Source: Lachnospiraceae bacterium
Lineage (GTDB): Bacteria; Bacillota; Clostridia; Lachnospirales; Lachnospiraceae
Reading direction: 5' to 3'
DNA length: 64,000 nucleotides
Assembly (NCBI GenBank): GCA_910574195.1
Contig: CAJTBF010000004.1
Span: 62,001-126,000 of the forward strand
Shown here: positions 1-7,554 of the stretch, piece after piece
Layout of the letters: each line of letters starts with the position of its first letter
How positions within the stretch are numbered: position 1 is the stretch's first letter
Notes under the pieces: model-generated
What the model was told of the DNA's origin: nothing
Databases searched by the model: none
Seen by the model: only the letters and a program-made list of their open reading frames with translations
Program-made: the position numbers and the translations under genes

Positions 1-947
1 ACGTCCACAGAGATATTTCTGGAAATAGAAGCCGTGTCAATGTCGATATGCACAATTTTGGCCTTTGGTGCAAACGCATGCAGCTTTCCGGTAATTCGGT
101 CGTTGAACCTGGTTCCGATGGAAAACAGCAGGTCACATTCACTGACCGCCATATTTGCCGCATATGCGCCATGCATCCCCAGGTTCCCGATAAACAGCGG
201 ATGATTCGTCGGGATGGCTCCCCGGCCCATCACCGTTGTAACCACCGGTACATTTGTTTTCTCCACCACTTCCGTAAATACTTCGTTGGCCCCGGCAATG
301 TTCACTCCCCCACCGGCAAGAAACAATGGATGCTTTGCCTTATGCAGCATCTTGAGGGCACGCTTCAACTGCCCGATGTGTACGCTCGTATTGGGCTTAT
401 AGCCCCGAATATTCACGTCCTTCGGATATTCTGCACTGCCCAGTTCCCCCATAACGTCTTTGGGCAGATCAATCAATACCGGTCCCGGTCTTCCTGTTCT
501 GGCAATATAAAACGCCTCTTTGATCACCCGTCCCAGGTCTGCCCGGTTTCGGACTGTGACGCCGTATTTGGTAATACTTCTCGTAATCCCCACAATATCT
601 ACTTCCTGAAACGCGTCATTTCCAATCAGATGTCTCGCCACCTGACCGGTAAAACAAACCAGAGGCACACTGTCATAATTTGCCGTTGCAAGTCCGGTCA
701 CCAGGTTCGTTGCCCCCGGACCACTGGTCACCAGGCAAACCCCCACCTTTCCTGTCGTCCTTGCATACGCGTCCGCCTCATGCACCAGCGCCTGTTCATG
801 CCGGGGAAGGATCACACGAATCTCATTCTGCCGGTATAACTCGTCACTGATGTCGATCGTACACGCTCCGGGGTATCCAAATAATGTATCCACACCTTCT
901 TCTCTCAATGCCTTTACCAATAATTTGTTTCCCGAAATCTGTCTCAT
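1..947 (-). CDS. ilvB: Acetolactate synthase large subunit (5' part, runs off left edge)
   Basis: The first 315 codons of a thiamine-diphosphate enzyme that condenses two pyruvates to acetolactate, the first common step of valine/leucine (and, with 2-ketobutyrate, isoleucine) synthesis. The N-terminus reads MRQISGNKLLVKALREEGVD, followed by FGYPGACTIDISDEL, RHEQALVHEADAYAR with the ThDP-activating Glu, and TSGPGATNLVTGLATA, all typical of the IlvB pyrimidine-binding domain. The central domain begins near residue 190. The ATG at 945-947 is preceded by an AGGAGG ribosome site. The long upstream leader carries a T-box. The C-terminal ThDP-binding half lies outside the window. Confidence 0.95.
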   Translation of the reverse strand, partial: MRQISGNKLLVKALREEGVDTLFGYPGACTIDISDELYRQNEIRVILPRHEQALVHEADAYARTTGKVGVCLVTSGPGATNLVTGLATANYDSVPLVCFTGQVARHLIGNDAFQEVDIVGITRSITKYGVTVRNRADLGRVIKEAFYIARTGRPGPVLIDLPKDVMGELGSAEYPKDVNIRGYKPNTSVHIGQLKRALKMLHKAKHPLFLAGGGVNIAGANEVFTEVVEKTNVPVVTTVMGRGAIPTNHPLFIGNLGMHGAYAANMAVSECDLLFSIGTRFNDRITGKLHAFAPKAKIVHIDIDTASISRNISVD

Positions 948-1126
948 ACACACTCCTCCTGTATCCATTCGTTTTTATAATATCCATTTTTCACTCTGCT
1001 TCATCCGGCCATCTATAAAACATACAGAAATCCAATTGCCTTATGTATATTACGGCATTCTCTGCCAGCCGCCGCATATGAAAATATGCCGGAAACCGGC
1101 GACTATATTTTTTCTGTATACTATGG

Positions 1127-1162
1127 CAAAAAAAATACCCTAAGCTGCCAGCCAACTTAGGG
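1127..1162 (-). terminator. T-box attenuator hairpin
   Basis: CCCTAAG and CTTAGGG arms (1138-1162) are followed on the minus strand by a run of eight T residues with one A. It sits directly after the T-box motif and would be disrupted by antiterminator formation. Confidence 0.9.
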
Positions 1163-1511
1163 CGAATCCATCATCCGCGGTACCACCTAATTTCAGAGAC
1201 TTTTCTCTGCACTCTGCCAATACGGGAACTTCCTTCCGATATTGCTTCCCTGTAACGTGGGAACTACGTTGAAGCCTACTAAAATCTTACCGACAGTTCT
1301 GCCGGAACTTCTGTTGACATGTCTGCCGCTTCTCTGATCCGCTCTTCGACACTTCCGCCAGATTCTTCTTCGTTCGGTTCACTGCTCAGAGGCTACTTCC
1401 ATAATTTCTTCACGGAGATTTTCACCATCCATCTCCTCTCTTTGCTTCCGAAAACTATGTACTCCTCCTCGTCATTGCATTTTTCTTCGAAAATTGTAAA
1501 TAGAAATAAAT
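1127..1511 (-). promoter_or_regulatory. T-box riboswitch leader of ilvB
   Basis: The leader contains the conserved T-box antiterminator sequence AGGTGGTACCGCGG at 1175-1188 (minus strand), followed by a terminator hairpin. Upstream is a Stem I with the usual GACGAGGAGGAGTA block (about 1465-1478), an AG-rich bulge (AGAGAGGAGATGG) and a GGTGAAA terminal segment. Aligning the 3' side of Stem I with the glyQS T-box from memory puts the specifier at 1394-1396, reading GUA (valine). T-boxes bind uncharged tRNA and allow read-through when the amino acid is scarce. The element is secure; the specifier assignment is tentative. Confidence 0.93.
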
Positions 1512-1518
1512 TGTTATT

Positions 1519-1547
1519 ATTATAATGTGTGTTTTTCGCTTTGTCAA
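1519..1547 (-). promoter_or_regulatory. Sigma-A promoter of the T-box/ilvB transcript
   Basis: TTGACA at 1542-1547 and TATAAT at 1519-1524 on the minus strand with a 17-nt spacer, a consensus match. The predicted start near 1511 lies just before Stem I of the T-box. Confidence 0.88.
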
Positions 1548-1567
1548 TGCCGAATTCTTGATATATT

Positions 1568-2086
1568 TTAAGATCCAAGCGGAATCACTCCCCTGTTCTC
1601 ATATTTTGAAAAAACATATTCCAGATCAAAACAAGTCTGTTCTTCACTTACTTCCTTCAATTCCCATTCCGGCATCTGATCCAGATTCGCAAACCAGGTG
1701 TCTGCCTCATATGCGTGATCAATTTTGGTTACATATGCCGTATCACAATATGGGAGCAGCATTCGGTATACACTTCCTCCACCGATTACAAAAATCTCCT
1801 GTGAATTCTCTTTCTTCAGGCATCCTAAGACTTCTTGTAATTCTGCCAGGCTGTGTACAATCACAACACCTTTCTTCTGATACGCCTTCTTCGACGTCAG
1901 TACAATGTTCGTCCGGCCATCCAAAGGCAGCCCGCCCGGCAGGCTTTCCAATGTCTTTCTCCCCATGATCACCACCTGTCCCATGGTTTTTTCCCGAAAA
2001 AATTTTTTATCTGCCGGAATACTCCACATTAATTTTTTATTCTTTCCAATGGCCCAGTTTTTATCCACGGCTACAATCAGATTCAT
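1568..2086 (-). CDS. folA: Dihydrofolate reductase
   Basis: 172 aa, the normal size for chromosomal DHFR, which reduces dihydrofolate to tetrahydrofolate with NADPH. Visible motifs are the N-terminal MNLIVAVDKNWAIGK, the substrate loop LMWSIPADKKFFR (LPW in most DHFRs, LMW here) with the catalytic acidic residue near position 26, the NADPH-binding GRKTLESLP near 43-51, and IGGGSVYR near 100. It lies 34 nt downstream of the MarR gene on the same strand, so the two are probably co-transcribed. The stop falls just upstream of the ilvB promoter. Confidence 0.95.
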   Translation of the reverse strand: MNLIVAVDKNWAIGKNKKLMWSIPADKKFFREKTMGQVVIMGRKTLESLPGGLPLDGRTNIVLTSKKAYQKKGVVIVHSLAELQEVLGCLKKENSQEIFVIGGGSVYRMLLPYCDTAYVTKIDHAYEADTWFANLDQMPEWELKEVSEEQTCFDLEYVFSKYENRGVIPLGS

Positions 2087-2120
2087 GCGGCTCTTCCCCT
2101 TTCTTTAATTCAAATAAAAC

Positions 2121-2555
2121 TCAAGGATCTGCAATATTATACAACATTTTTTCCATTCCTTTGGTTACTGCGGCGATCTCCTTTTTTGTCATTCCCCGCG
2201 TCAGCTGTTTATCCAGCTTTTTCCGGTCTGTCTCCATTCTTCGTTGAATATCATAGGCTTTCTCCGTCAGATAAATATTCTTTTTTCTTTTATCCGACGC
2301 ATTGGGAACACAAAGAATATATCCTTTTTCATCCAGCCGCTTCAGCAATCCGGTCACGGTCGGATTCTTCAGATTCAGGCTTCGTTCCACATCCCGCTGA
2401 TTCACTTCCTCTTCATTCGTATGAAAAAGATAGTCCAGCACGGCGCACTGGGACGACGTAATTCCGATGGTCTTCAGTTGACGGTTCAAATCCTTTTCAA
2501 ATACATTGTTGATCTGTTTCACAAGAAATCCCAGCGGCTGCTTTCTCTTTTCCAT
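2121..2555 (-). CDS. MarR-family transcriptional regulator
   Basis: 144 aa from the ATG at 2555 (MEKRKQPLGFLVKQINNVFE), chosen because a GGGG-containing ribosome site precedes it; a longer frame to 2633 has no such support. The winged-helix core is visible: SSQCAVLDYLF, DVERSLNLKNPTVTGLLKRLDEKGYI and a basic wing DKRKKNIYLTEKA. MarR proteins are dimeric repressors that often respond to small phenolics, antibiotics or oxidation. The downstream neighbour is folA. A 20-bp-arm palindrome overlaps the likely promoter and is a candidate autoregulatory operator. The ligand cannot be inferred. Confidence 0.9.
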   Translation of the reverse strand: MEKRKQPLGFLVKQINNVFEKDLNRQLKTIGITSSQCAVLDYLFHTNEEEVNQRDVERSLNLKNPTVTGLLKRLDEKGYILCVPNASDKRKKNIYLTEKAYDIQRRMETDRKKLDKQLTRGMTKKEIAAVTKGMEKMLYNIADP

Positions 2556-2631
2556 CTTCTTCCCCTTTCCAAACCCATTGAGGATATAAACAGTAACTAT
2601 TGAACTACTATGTTCCAATAAGACAGGGCAC

Positions 2632-2683
2632 AAAAATAGATTCCATGCTATATTTTATATAACATAGCATGGAATCTATTTTT
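2632..2683. repeat. Perfect 20-bp inverted repeat (terminator and/or MarR operator)
   Basis: Arms 2632-2651 and 2664-2683 are perfectly complementary around a 12-nt AT-rich loop. The outer ends are A and T runs, so it could act as a rho-independent terminator in either direction. It lies just past the end of the thiamine-transport operon and also covers the putative -10 region of the MarR gene. Confidence 0.85.
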
Positions 2684-2689
2684 TGTCAA
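2661..2689 (-). promoter_or_regulatory. Probable promoter of the MarR-folA operon
   Basis: TTGACA at 2684-2689 and TATGTT at 2661-2666 with a 17-nt spacer on the minus strand. The spacer and -10 lie inside the inverted repeat at 2632-2683. Confidence 0.6.
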
Positions 2690-2703
2690 TAAATCTCTGT
2701 TTT

Positions 2704-3438
2704 TTAAAGTTTTCCCAAAATCTTACGCTTATACGACAGAAACTCTTCCGTTAGATTAAAATCTCTCTTTCTTGGTTTTGGTTCCCGAATCACGATCTCC
2801 TCTGTCACCTGTCCCGGCTTCCCTGTCAAAAGATAAATCCGGTCCGACAACAGAATTGCCTCGTCGATATCATGGGTAATAAAAAGGGTAGACAGATGAA
2901 TTTTATCCATCACATCCAGATACCACCTGTGCATCTCACTTTTCGTCAGGGTGTCCAGCGCGCTAAATGGCTCGTCCAATAATGCCACATCCCGTGAAAA
3001 CATATAGGTTCGCAATAATGCCGCCCGCTGCCGCATCCCGCCGGAAAGCTGATGAGGGTATTTTTTCTGCGTTCCTTCCAAACCAAATTCTTCAAAATAA
3101 AGAGAAACTTTCTCACGGGCTTCCTTCTTCTTTCCGCCCCGTATCAAAAGCGGCAGAATGACATTGTCCTCAATGGTCCGGTAGGGTAGCAGCAGATCTT
3201 TTTGCATCATATAACTAATCTGTCCCGGACATCCCGTAATTTCCTGCCCGTTTAAAACCACTTTTCCCTGCTGCGGTTTTTGAAGTCCGGAAATGACATG
3301 AAACAATGTCGTTTTTCCACACCCGCTTGCGCCCAGAATACTCACCAGTTCACGCTCATGCAGCTCCATACTGACATCTGCAATGACAGGCTCCTCTTCA
3401 TATGCAAATGTAATTCCCTCTACTTTTAACTCTGCCAT
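2704..3438 (-). CDS. thiZ: ABC transporter ATPase for thiamine precursor (ThiZ-like)
   Basis: 244 aa from the ATG at 3438, preceded by AAAGGAG; an open frame further upstream to 3696 is not coding-like. It contains Walker A GASGCGKTT (about 36-44), the Q-loop region YMMQKDLLLPYRT, the signature LSGGMRQRAAL (130-140), Walker B DVALLDEPFSALD and the switch histidine in ITHDIDE. This is the NitT/TauT type of ATPase that pairs with single-component permeases. It is the last gene of an operon with a permease, an NMT1-type binding protein and a thiamine-binding small protein behind a TPP riboswitch. The specific assignment to pyrimidine import comes from that context. Confidence 0.88.
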   Translation of the reverse strand: MAELKVEGITFAYEEEPVIADVSMELHERELVSILGASGCGKTTLFHVISGLQKPQQGKVVLNGQEITGCPGQISYMMQKDLLLPYRTIEDNVILPLLIRGGKKKEAREKVSLYFEEFGLEGTQKKYPHQLSGGMRQRAALLRTYMFSRDVALLDEPFSALDTLTKSEMHRWYLDVMDKIHLSTLFITHDIDEAILLSDRIYLLTGKPGQVTEEIVIREPKPRKRDFNLTEEFLSYKRKILGKL

Positions 3439-3514
3439 ATCCGCTCCTTTTGTTTCTCTGTCATATATATTTTTTCCGGCCGGAAGTTTTTTCCCTGTCT
3501 TTTCCCATATCTTC

Positions 3515-4579
3515 TTACTCCAAATATGCATTCGTAAACCCGGTATTTTCCGGAATCTCTGTTTCTGACAGCTGGTTCTCGCTGATCCAGTTATAAAATG
3601 CATTCCATCTGTCCGGGTCCATGTAGCCCCACTGTTCTGCCTCTGCCTTATACTGATCCGCCATATAGGTCTGACTCGCCAGCACCATCTCCTCATCCAG
3701 TTCCGGCGCCGCCTTGCATAAAATCTTTGCCGCTTCCTCCACCTCTTCTATGGCAAACTCATATCCTTTTTTCACCGCGCCTAAAAATGCTTTCGCCGTC
3801 TCCGGATTTTCCTCAAGCCATTCCTGATTCCCGATGATAACCGGTGTATAATAATCAAACACAGGATCAATATCTTTGAATGCAAAATAGTCCGTCTCCA
3901 GACCGGCAATCTCCGTTGCGATACCGGCCCATCCATAGAAGATCCAGATCGCGTCCACCGATTTACTTCGCAGTGCGGACACTTCATCCGTCACCGTACT
4001 GGGAATCAATTCCACTTTACTGAAATCACCGCCGTCCGCTTCCATCACCTGCCGCAATGTTGCCTTTTCAATCTCCAGATCCCAGGTGGCATATTTCTTT
4101 CCTTCCAAACCTTTTGGTCTGTCCAGACCTTCCCCTTTTCGTGACACGATTCCGGAAGTATTATGCTGCAAAATAGCTGCAACGGCTTCAATGGGAAGCG
4201 CATCCTCTCCCGTCACTGCCGGCATCATGGTATCCTGAAAAGAAATTCCAAACTGGGCCTTTCCCGAAGCCACCAGCACTTCCGCACCATCCTCCGGCGG
4301 CTGCACAATCTCCACTTCCAGACCGGCCTCCTGAAAATACCCTTTCTCCTGTGCCACATATAACCCCGTATGATTTGTATTGGGCGTCCAGTCCAGAACC
4401 ACCGTAATTTTTTCCGGAGAGTCTGTTCCTTCTCCCTTGTCCGGGCTGCTTTCTTCATCCGACACTGTCCCCGCCGTATTTTCCGGGGAAACCTTTTCTT
4501 CCCCTGTATTCGAAGCGCAGCCTGCCATCGCTCCTGTTAGAATAACCGCCAGAAATATGGCTACTATTTTTTGTCTCAT
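3515..4579 (-). CDS. thiY: ABC transporter substrate-binding lipoprotein, NMT1/THI5 type (ThiY-like)
   Basis: 354 aa with a lipoprotein signal peptide (MRQKIVAIFLAVILTGAMAG, lipobox Cys at 21) and a Ser/Glu-rich linker. The mature domain carries DWTPNTNHTGLYVAQEKGYF (64-83), diagnostic of the NMT1/THI5 family that binds thiamine pyrimidine precursors such as N-formyl-aminomethylpyrimidine, then KAQFGISFQDTM and ENPETAKAFLGAVKKGYEFA. It would be anchored outside the membrane and deliver ligand to the permease encoded upstream. The TPP riboswitch at the operon head supports a thiamine salvage role; the exact ligand is inferred. Confidence 0.9.
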   Translation of the reverse strand: MRQKIVAIFLAVILTGAMAGCASNTGEEKVSPENTAGTVSDEESSPDKGEGTDSPEKITVVLDWTPNTNHTGLYVAQEKGYFQEAGLEVEIVQPPEDGAEVLVASGKAQFGISFQDTMMPAVTGEDALPIEAVAAILQHNTSGIVSRKGEGLDRPKGLEGKKYATWDLEIEKATLRQVMEADGGDFSKVELIPSTVTDEVSALRSKSVDAIWIFYGWAGIATEIAGLETDYFAFKDIDPVFDYYTPVIIGNQEWLEENPETAKAFLGAVKKGYEFAIEEVEEAAKILCKAAPELDEEMVLASQTYMADQYKAEAEQWGYMDPDRWNAFYNWISENQLSETEIPENTGFTNAYLE

Positions 4580-4649
4580 TCGTCTCCTCCTGATCTTCCT
4601 AGCTACTATGATGTTCGCTAATTAACTACTCTTCTATTCTCTTTTTCTT

Positions 4650-5426
4650 CTACCTTTCAGAGCGGCTGTTTTTCTCCCAGGGCATACATCTCCTCTGCAA
4701 TACATTTACAGCCCACATCAGGAGCAAGCTGATACCGGAAATCAGAAAAATCACCGCGAACATTTTATCAAAAGAGAATGCCTTCCTCACTCTGGTCATG
4801 TAAACCCCCAATCCGTTAAATCCTCCCAGCCATTCTGAAATCACAGCGCCCACAACTGCATAGGACACGGAAATCCGCAGACTCGCAAAGAAAGGACCTA
4901 ATGCTCCCGGAAATTTTACATACCAGAAAATTTGCAGTTTTGTCGCGCCCATGGAGCGAAGCAGACTGATCGTATCTTTATCCGACGCACGAAATCCGTC
5001 CAGGAGACTTACCGTAATCGGAAAAAATGTGACAATTACAATCAGAATCACTTTGGGAAGTATTTCATATCCAAACCAAAGCACCAAAAGAGGTGCAATC
5101 GCTACGGTCGGTATGGTCTGGGTCAGCACAATCAACGGGTACAGCGCCTGGTACAGCCACTCAAAATAATCCATCAGCACTGCCATCATAAATCCTACCA
5201 GTACGCCTACCGCCAGTCCCACAAACGCCTCCAGAAGCGTCACTCGCGCATTGCTCATAAGCAGCGGAAAATCCACAACAAACGCTTTCCCCACATCCAG
5301 AGGGGAGGGCAGCAGGAATTCGGAAATCATTCCCGCCATACCGGCGATCTGCCAGAGCGTCAAAAGCAGCAGAACGGCTACTGCCGGTAAAATCTTACTG
5401 GTGGTGTTTGGTAACTTTCTTTTCAA
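4650..5426 (-). CDS. thiX: ABC transporter permease, NitT/TauT type (ThiX-like)
   Basis: 258 aa with about six membrane segments, from LLLLTLWQIAGMAGM near the start to VIFLISGISLLLMWAV near the end. The cytoplasmic coupling loop contains LRSMGATKLQIFWYVKFPGALG, the EAA-type motif of binding-protein-dependent permeases. The frame opens at a TTG (5424-5426) with AAGGAG about 12 nt upstream, and overlaps the preceding small gene by 32 nt, suggesting translational coupling. It is the membrane channel for the adjacent ThiY/ThiZ-like components. Confidence 0.88.
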   Translation of the reverse strand: MKRKLPNTTSKILPAVAVLLLLTLWQIAGMAGMISEFLLPSPLDVGKAFVVDFPLLMSNARVTLLEAFVGLAVGVLVGFMMAVLMDYFEWLYQALYPLIVLTQTIPTVAIAPLLVLWFGYEILPKVILIVIVTFFPITVSLLDGFRASDKDTISLLRSMGATKLQIFWYVKFPGALGPFFASLRISVSYAVVGAVISEWLGGFNGLGVYMTRVRKAFSFDKMFAVIFLISGISLLLMWAVNVLQRRCMPWEKNSRSER

Positions 5427-5691
5427 TGGTCAATACGTCTCCTTCCGGCCTATAAATCACTTTGATGTAAGCGGCAACCGAGGGGGCCCCCGCCCGAATG
5501 GCGATGTGCTGACACTCTTTCACGATATCCATCAGTTCGTCATAATCCCCTTCAATCGCGGTTTCAAACGGTCCCACATAATAATTCAGCCCGGTACTTT
5601 TAATGTAATCGATCACCTCATCTACAATCCGGATTAATTCCTCATCATTTGCCGCCTCCGGCAGTGACTGAATCGCTACACTTGCATTCAT
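5395..5691 (-). CDS. Thiamine-binding protein, MTH1187/YkoF family (DUF77)
   Basis: 98 aa, a compact ferredoxin-like fold protein of the MTH1187/YkoF-like family: MNASVAIQSLPEAANDEELI, then VIDYIKSTGLNYYVGPFETAIEG and HIAIRAGAPSVAAYIKVIYR. Members bind thiamine or its hydroxymethylpyrimidine moiety in the cytosol and often accompany thiamine-precursor ABC transporters. It is the first gene after the TPP riboswitch and overlaps the permease start. The biochemical role, as a carrier or buffer of imported ligand, is inferred. Confidence 0.85.
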   Translation of the reverse strand: MNASVAIQSLPEAANDEELIRIVDEVIDYIKSTGLNYYVGPFETAIEGDYDELMDIVKECQHIAIRAGAPSVAAYIKVIYRPEGDVLTIEKKVTKHHQ

Positions 5692-5791
5692 GTTTTCTTC
5701 CTCCTGTCTTTTTGTGAAATAAATAGTAAAATAAGTGTTCCGAAAACTGATTTCCTTTTCTCCGGCTGCTTTCCCGCATATTATGACATAT

Positions 5792-5820
5792 AAAAGCCCT
5801 GCCGGAATACCGGCAGGGCT
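5792..5820 (-). terminator. TPP-riboswitch expression-platform terminator
   Basis: AGCCCTGCCGG and CCGGCAGGGCT arms (5795-5820) around a 4-nt loop, followed on the minus strand by TTTTATAT. It lies between the TPP aptamer and the first gene of the transporter operon. Confidence 0.9.
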
Positions 5821-5857
5821 GTCATTCTATGGTGCATAACATATACATCTTCTGTAA

Positions 5858-5950
5858 GTTCCTACGCTGGCATTATCCAGATCAGGTATAAGAGTCAAAG
5901 AAGCGCTTCATTCTTAATCTCAGCCGGCCTGCCGCCAGCCCCTCTCTTCT
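5858..5950 (-). promoter_or_regulatory. TPP riboswitch (THI element)
   Basis: Minus-strand sequence shows the conserved CTGAGA block (within GGCCGGCTGAGATT), then ACCTGATCTGGATAATGCCA and GCGTAGGAA, the hallmark of the TPP aptamer. A GGGGCTGGCGG segment forms the 5' P1/P2 strand. With the following terminator it should shut off the thiamine-precursor transport operon when TPP is abundant. Confidence 0.97.
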
Positions 5951-6000
5951 TATTCAGTTTTCAAAGGTGATGTACGGGATATCTGCCCCGTACTTCCCTT

Positions 6001-6029
6001 AGTTTAGACGCTGCAGGTAAAAATGTCAA
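6001..6029 (-). promoter_or_regulatory. Sigma-A promoter upstream of the TPP riboswitch
   Basis: TTGACA at 6024-6029 and TAAACT at 6001-6006, 17-nt spacer, minus strand, about 45 nt before the aptamer. Confidence 0.85.
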
Positions 6030-6109
6030 GTACCATATAAAAATCTTTCTGGCTTAAAAATTTTTCTGGCCCGAATAAATCCCAATATATAAGCTCCAAA
6101 CCAGATCAT

Positions 6110-7441
6110 TCAAGAGCTCGGTTTCCATGCGTTCGCACCCTCTATGCCGAGCCATCCTGCCAGTGCCGCTCCGTAAGCGGCTTCTTCCTTCTGCCCGGCC
6201 AACTGCAGTTCCATGGAAAATCTCCGGCTTATGATTCTTTGCAGCGCCGGATTTTTCCGAAGTCCATTTCCGGAGACAATCAATCTCTTTCTCTCTCCCG
6301 CCACTCTTTCCATCTTCCGGTACATCTGGTATAATTCCTCCGCCATTCCTTCTAAAACTCCTCTGGTCAGCGCCGCCGGCGTAAAATTCTCTGTTCCGAT
6401 ATTTTGAATACTTCCTCTCCATTCCGGATGCTCTCTCGTCCCGGAAAATCTGGTATCGACCTCCAATTTTTCTATTGGACCCTCCATTTGCAAAAAGCGT
6501 TCCATCACGGAATACGGATTGATTTCTCTGATTCCCATTTCCCTGGCACATTGTACAAAAAATGCAGCCAAAATCGCATACGCTCTTCCTCCGCATAAGG
6601 AAGCCCCCACCAAAAGATATCCTTCTTTCAGAAAAGGTCTGCTCTCGATTCCTTCCTCTTCCAAATCACGGTCTGCATAAACGGATACCTGTCCGCCCGT
6701 CCCCATATTTACCAGAACAGAATCCTTTATTTCCTTTACTGCCCCCAAAAAACTGGCCTGATTATCCCCAATTGCCGTACAAACCGGAATTTTTCGATAT
6801 TCTCCCAGCGCACGGATTTCCGTCGTCACTTCCGGAAACAGATCGGAGCCGGGATGAATTTCTTCCCATAATTCCCTTCGAAATACATTTTTCCTGACAT
6901 CATATAGTCCCAGGCCGGCCGCATGACTACTATGCAGCCGGGGCTTTTTTCTCCCTGTCAATGTCATCCCCACATAATCTGCGATGGTACACAATCCTGC
7001 CGCTGACTTCGGAACCTGATCCGTGAAAATATGATACAGATACGTCGCCAGACCATATCCCGTATACATTTTCACTCCATACATTTCCTTCAAAAATTCG
7101 CATACACTTTTTCCGTCCCGGCACTTCTGCTCTCCACTCCCATCCTGCCAGGTATACAGCGGACTGATGGAATTTCCTTCCGCATCAAGGTAAACGATAC
7201 CGTGCATCTGTCCGGTCAAACCAATTACATCTATATCCGGCTCCTCCCTCAGAATCTGATCCAGCAGTTCCTGACTTTTACCGAAAATCCGAATAGGATC
7301 CTGCTGCTTTTTCCAGGATTCCCGACACCAGATAAAACCAGGATTTTTAATGGTACATGCCTTTTTTACTTCTTTCGTCTCACAGTCCACCACTACTGCA
7401 CTGATGGTAGTAGTTCCGATATCCAATCCCAAAGCCTTCAT
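6110..7441 (-). CDS. FGGY-family carbohydrate kinase (sedoheptulokinase-like)
   Basis: 443 aa from the ATG at 7441, which has GGAGGG just upstream; the open frame extends ten codons further without an RBS. The ATPase fold is visible: phosphate-1 motif LGLDIGTTTISAVVVD, substrate-lobe motif GLTGQMHGIVYLD, NQASFLGAV, phosphate-2 motif VNMGTGGQVSVY, and the adenosine motif LIVSGNGLRKNP followed by KEEAAYGAALAG. FGGY kinases phosphorylate sugars or polyols in the cytosol. GQMHG and the overall spacing resemble sedoheptulokinases, but the substrate is not established and no sugar transporter lies next to it. Confidence 0.85.
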   Translation of the reverse strand: MKALGLDIGTTTISAVVVDCETKEVKKACTIKNPGFIWCRESWKKQQDPIRIFGKSQELLDQILREEPDIDVIGLTGQMHGIVYLDAEGNSISPLYTWQDGSGEQKCRDGKSVCEFLKEMYGVKMYTGYGLATYLYHIFTDQVPKSAAGLCTIADYVGMTLTGRKKPRLHSSHAAGLGLYDVRKNVFRRELWEEIHPGSDLFPEVTTEIRALGEYRKIPVCTAIGDNQASFLGAVKEIKDSVLVNMGTGGQVSVYADRDLEEEGIESRPFLKEGYLLVGASLCGGRAYAILAAFFVQCAREMGIREINPYSVMERFLQMEGPIEKLEVDTRFSGTREHPEWRGSIQNIGTENFTPAALTRGVLEGMAEELYQMYRKMERVAGERKRLIVSGNGLRKNPALQRIISRRFSMELQLAGQKEEAAYGAALAGWLGIEGANAWKPSS

Positions 7442-7554
7442 TTCATCCCTCCAGACTCCCGATGACCCCACTTGTACCGATCATTTCCTCGCCTCTTTCG
7501 AATCTCCCCTTCAAGTGGCGTCCCATTCCGAAACCACCGCATACAATTACAGAA

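Noticed and set aside
48-839. 263-codon plus-strand open frame at the left edge
   Set aside because: Antisense to ilvB, which has clear motifs on the minus strand; the plus-strand translation is rich in Cys/His/Arg and resembles no protein.
6054-6596. 180-codon minus-strand frame overlapping the FGGY kinase end
   Set aside because: It overlaps the kinase C-terminal motif SGNGLRKNP in another frame; the kinase reads through to a normal C-terminus.
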